From Gorillibacterium massiliense (GTDB lineage Bacteria > Bacillota > Bacilli > Paenibacillales > NBRC-103111): a stretch of 64,000 bases of DNA. Shown here one piece after another: positions 62,070 through 64,000 of this stretch (the stretch's first letter is position 1; each line of letters opens with the position of its first letter). A program made the translations under genes and the position numbers. The notes beneath the pieces are model-generated. The model was given only the letters and a program-made list of their open reading frames with translations, was not told the origin of the DNA and did not search any database. Location of the stretch: the NCBI RefSeq assembly GCF_000455485.1, contig NZ_CBQR020000141.1, positions 1 to 64,000 of the forward strand. The letters run 5' to 3'.

Positions 62070-62583
62070 GCGGAGAGATTGCCAAGACCGGGAGAAGATC
62101 GAAGATTTTCTCGCCCATGCACGCATCGGCGTCATCGGTATTGCCGGGGACGAATATCCTTATACGGTTCCCGTCAACTTCGTCTGGCACCGCGGCTGCA
62201 TTTACCTGCACGGCATGGGCTCTGGGAAGAAGGTGCGGCTTTTGGCGGACAATCCCGCCGTCAGCTTCACGGTCTACCAGGAGCAGGGGACCGTCACCGA
62301 TCCCGTTCCCTGCCATGCGGACACGGCCTACATGAGCGTGATGATCTTCGGCGTTGCCCGCAAGGTGGACGATCACGCCGAGGCGGCGGAAGCGCTGCAG
62401 ATGGTGATGGATAAATACACCCCCGGTTTTTACAAGACGAAGATGTCGGCGGCGATGGTGGAACGCTACCGTTCGGCCATGGACGGCAATGCCGTGGCGG
62501 TATTCAGGATCACGCCCAAGCATTTGACGGCAAAAGAAAACAGTGCGGAGCCCGACGCCTTGTTCCTACATAAGAATTTATAA
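62050..62583 (+). CDS. FMN-binding split-barrel (PPOX/NimA-like) protein in the anf operon
   Basis: The 177-residue protein has the pyridoxamine-phosphate-oxidase-like split barrel typical of NimA-type flavin or heme proteins: KIEDFLAHARIGVIGIAGDEYPYTVPVNFVWHRGCIYLHGMGSGKKVRLLADNP and VMIFGVARKVDD. Such proteins bind FMN, F420 or heme and reduce small molecules or scavenge oxygen. It overlaps the amidotransferase gene by 20 bases. Its last residues and stop codon lie inside the family C repeat at 62570-62662, which may have trimmed the C-terminus. Confidence 0.75.
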   Translation: MEPVSYKRRDCQDREKIEDFLAHARIGVIGIAGDEYPYTVPVNFVWHRGCIYLHGMGSGKKVRLLADNPAVSFTVYQEQGTVTDPVPCHADTAYMSVMIFGVARKVDDHAEAAEALQMVMDKYTPGFYKTKMSAAMVERYRSAMDGNAVAVFRITPKHLTAKENSAEPDALFLHKNL

Positions 62584-62662
62584 GTTTGCCACCATAAATA
62601 GGCTTATTCCGCTACGGTAAACGTCGCTCGTCCATTAAGGACAGCGTAAGCCGTTTATTCTT
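62570..62662 (+). repeat. Dispersed ~92-bp repeat, copy 2 (repeat family C)
   Basis: The sequence aligns with 23679-23771 in the same orientation. The 33-base core (62604-62636) is identical in both copies. The right half forms a hairpin with CGTCC, ATTAA and GGACAGCG, enclosed by TAAACG and CGTTTA. It begins within the last codons of the split-barrel gene and lies between the convergent ends of the anf operon and the DMT transporter gene. Confidence 0.85.
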
Positions 62663-62707
62663 GGGCCATCCGGGACATCCGCACCGTTCGTAATGAGGCT
62701 ATTGTGA

Positions 62708-63616
62708 TTACAGCTCGTCCGCCAGCCCCAGAAGCGCGATTCCGAGGATGACGATGATAATGACGGCATACTGCACCTTGCCCTGCTTTTCCTTGAGGAA
62801 GATACGGGACAAGATTACCGAGAAGATGCTGTACGAAGCGATAAGCGGCGCGGCGATGACTGCATTGCTGCTCATGGCGAATACATAGAAGAACTGTCCG
62901 GCTGTCTCCAGAATGGCGGCAGTTCCCTTGCTGCGTTCCCGGAGCGGGTTGAACGAAGTCTTCTTCACGAACCGGAGATACAAATAGCAAACGGCTGCAC
63001 AAATGAAAAAGGTATATTCGTATGCCAAGAGAGCCGCATCTTCGCTGATCAGCTTCAGCTCATCGAGATAGATGCCATCGGCAAAGGTGCCGAGACCGTC
63101 CAGCAGGCAGTACAGCAGCGGGAAGATAATGGCGATGACGCCGATTTGATATTTTTTGTCGATAGGGGTGGAGCTGGCGCGGAGAGCGGCGGTTTCGTCC
63201 CTTTTTTCCAGTGCGGCCAGACTGACCACACCCAAGGTAATCGCGACGATACCCAATACTTCAATAGCGCTCAAATGATGGGAAAAGAAAATCACCAGCA
63301 GAATGGTGGTAACGGCGCCGGATGAATTTTGCACGGGTGATGAGATGGACAGGTCGAGATAGCGCAGCCCGACATACCCTATGGTCATGGATAAGATGTA
63401 AAGGGCCGAAACCGGCAGGTATCGGATCATATCGAAAGGTTCGAAGGATAGCCCTTGAACAAGCAAATAAACAGTGGCGTGGATGCCCATCACCAAGCCG
63501 ACCATGATGACGATTTTAATATGACTCAACGGGTCTCCGCTATCCGATCCCTTCTTATAAAACAGATCGGCCCCACCCCAGGCGAAGGCGGTCAGTAAGG
63601 CGAACAGAAACCACAT
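62708..63616 (-). CDS. EamA/DMT-family transporter
   Basis: The 302-residue membrane protein has about ten predicted TM helices in two EamA repeats: WFLFALLTAFAWGGADLFYKKGS at the N-terminus and FFYVFAMSSNAVIAAPLIASYSIFSVILSRIFLKEK in the second repeat. The minus-strand ATG at 63616 has AAAGGAGAT about nine bases upstream; the upstream ATG at 63667 lacks one. Substrate unknown; family members export amino acids, metabolites or drugs. It converges on the anf operon. Confidence 0.85.
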   Translation of the reverse strand: MWFLFALLTAFAWGGADLFYKKGSDSGDPLSHIKIVIMVGLVMGIHATVYLLVQGLSFEPFDMIRYLPVSALYILSMTIGYVGLRYLDLSISSPVQNSSGAVTTILLVIFFSHHLSAIEVLGIVAITLGVVSLAALEKRDETAALRASSTPIDKKYQIGVIAIIFPLLYCLLDGLGTFADGIYLDELKLISEDAALLAYEYTFFICAAVCYLYLRFVKKTSFNPLRERSKGTAAILETAGQFFYVFAMSSNAVIAAPLIASYSIFSVILSRIFLKEKQGKVQYAVIIIVILGIALLGLADEL

Positions 63617-63865
63617 GGCGGCAATATCTCCTTTTTTGGAAAAAATATAAATAACGCTGGCGCGCATGCTTCACTTTACCAGATGGGGATTGTGGCTGTC
63701 CAGTGAACAAACCGAAGGATAATTGGGGGATTTTGTTGTTTATTGGCCCATGCAACTATGTTATGATCAGGTCTGAATCTATGAAAAGAATGTGATGACT
63801 TGAGACAGCTTCGGGTATTTGTTCGGATAAAGGAGCTTTTGGAAAAGCATTTTTCCGGAGAGTCG

Positions 63866-64000
63866 ATGGATTACCGGCAAATGATCTCGCTGTTTATTCC
63901 GATTCTGATCGACCAAGCGTTTATCATCGGCTTGAATCTATTGAATACGGCCATGATCAGTTCATCGGGAGTAGCGGCGGTCAGCGCGGTCAGCACCATC
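63866..64000 (+). CDS. MATE-family efflux transporter, 5' end only
   Basis: The 45 codons to the window edge encode MDYRQMISLFIPILIDQAFI, then GLNLLNTAMISSSGVAAVSA, the first TM region of multidrug and toxic-compound extrusion transporters. ATG 63866 has GGAG five bases upstream; the same frame is open from a TTG at 63800, which is less likely. The rest lies beyond the window. Confidence 0.75.
   Translation, partial: MDYRQMISLFIPILIDQAFIIGLNLLNTAMISSSGVAAVSAVSTI

Overview
The window looks like a chromosomal segment of a nitrogen-fixing Paenibacillus-type Firmicute. The signs are AGGAGG-type ribosome binding sites throughout, many TTG/GTG starts, two YesM/YesN-type two-component systems beside ATPase-less sugar ABC importers, and nitrogen-fixation promoters with paired GlnR boxes instead of NifA/sigma-54 elements. 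No rRNA, tRNA, transposase, integrase or CRISPR array was seen.

Layout. 0.6-4.3 kb: three-subunit molybdenum hydroxylase (xanthine dehydrogenase family). 4.5-7.7 kb: ECF sigma factor, a one-TM partner and a large membrane-anchored TPR protein. 7.9-9.9 kb: chemoreceptor. 10.4-16.0 kb: Fe-S biogenesis-like protein, an AAC(3)-type acetyltransferase, a secreted GH26-like protein, a MarR/oxidoreductase divergent pair, a gene remnant, a Cys-rich protein and an AraC regulator. 16.4-29.1 kb: first glycan locus (sugar ABC importer, two beta-helix hydrolases, GH43-like enzyme, response regulator, double-sensor kinase, CE7 esterase). 29.3-38.0 kb: second glycan locus (kinase, regulator, ABC importer, AAC(3)-like gene, GH5). 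38.3-41.4 kb: WYL regulator fused to a zinc ribbon, ArsR regulator, MFS exporter.

41.5-62.6 kb is the centrepiece. One GlnR-type promoter drives nifB-nifH-nifD-nifK-nifE-nifN-nifX-DUF269-nifW-nifV, continuing into a second, divergent nifE/nifN-like pair, nifI1, nifI2 and a second nifX-like gene, ended by a terminator at 56.6 kb. A second promoter of nearly identical architecture drives anfH-anfD-anfG-anfK (Fe-only nitrogenase), followed by a class I glutamine amidotransferase and an FMN-binding split-barrel protein. The only NifB and NifV in the window are in the first operon, so they probably serve both nitrogenases. nifD as given carries a one-base insertion at 45029 that splits the gene; if real, only the Fe-only enzyme could work. 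The second NifE-like protein lacks the cysteine that anchors the cofactor precursor in canonical NifE, and NifI1/NifI2 imply nitrogenase-level control by ammonium/2-oxoglutarate.

The window ends with a DMT-family transporter (minus strand) and the start of a MATE-family gene cut by the window edge. Three families of short intergenic repeats were found by eye. The most striking is a 180-bp element present twice (10153-10332 and 38028-38207) with four degenerate 25-nt units, identical 26/27/27-nt spacers and the same orientation order (- - + +).
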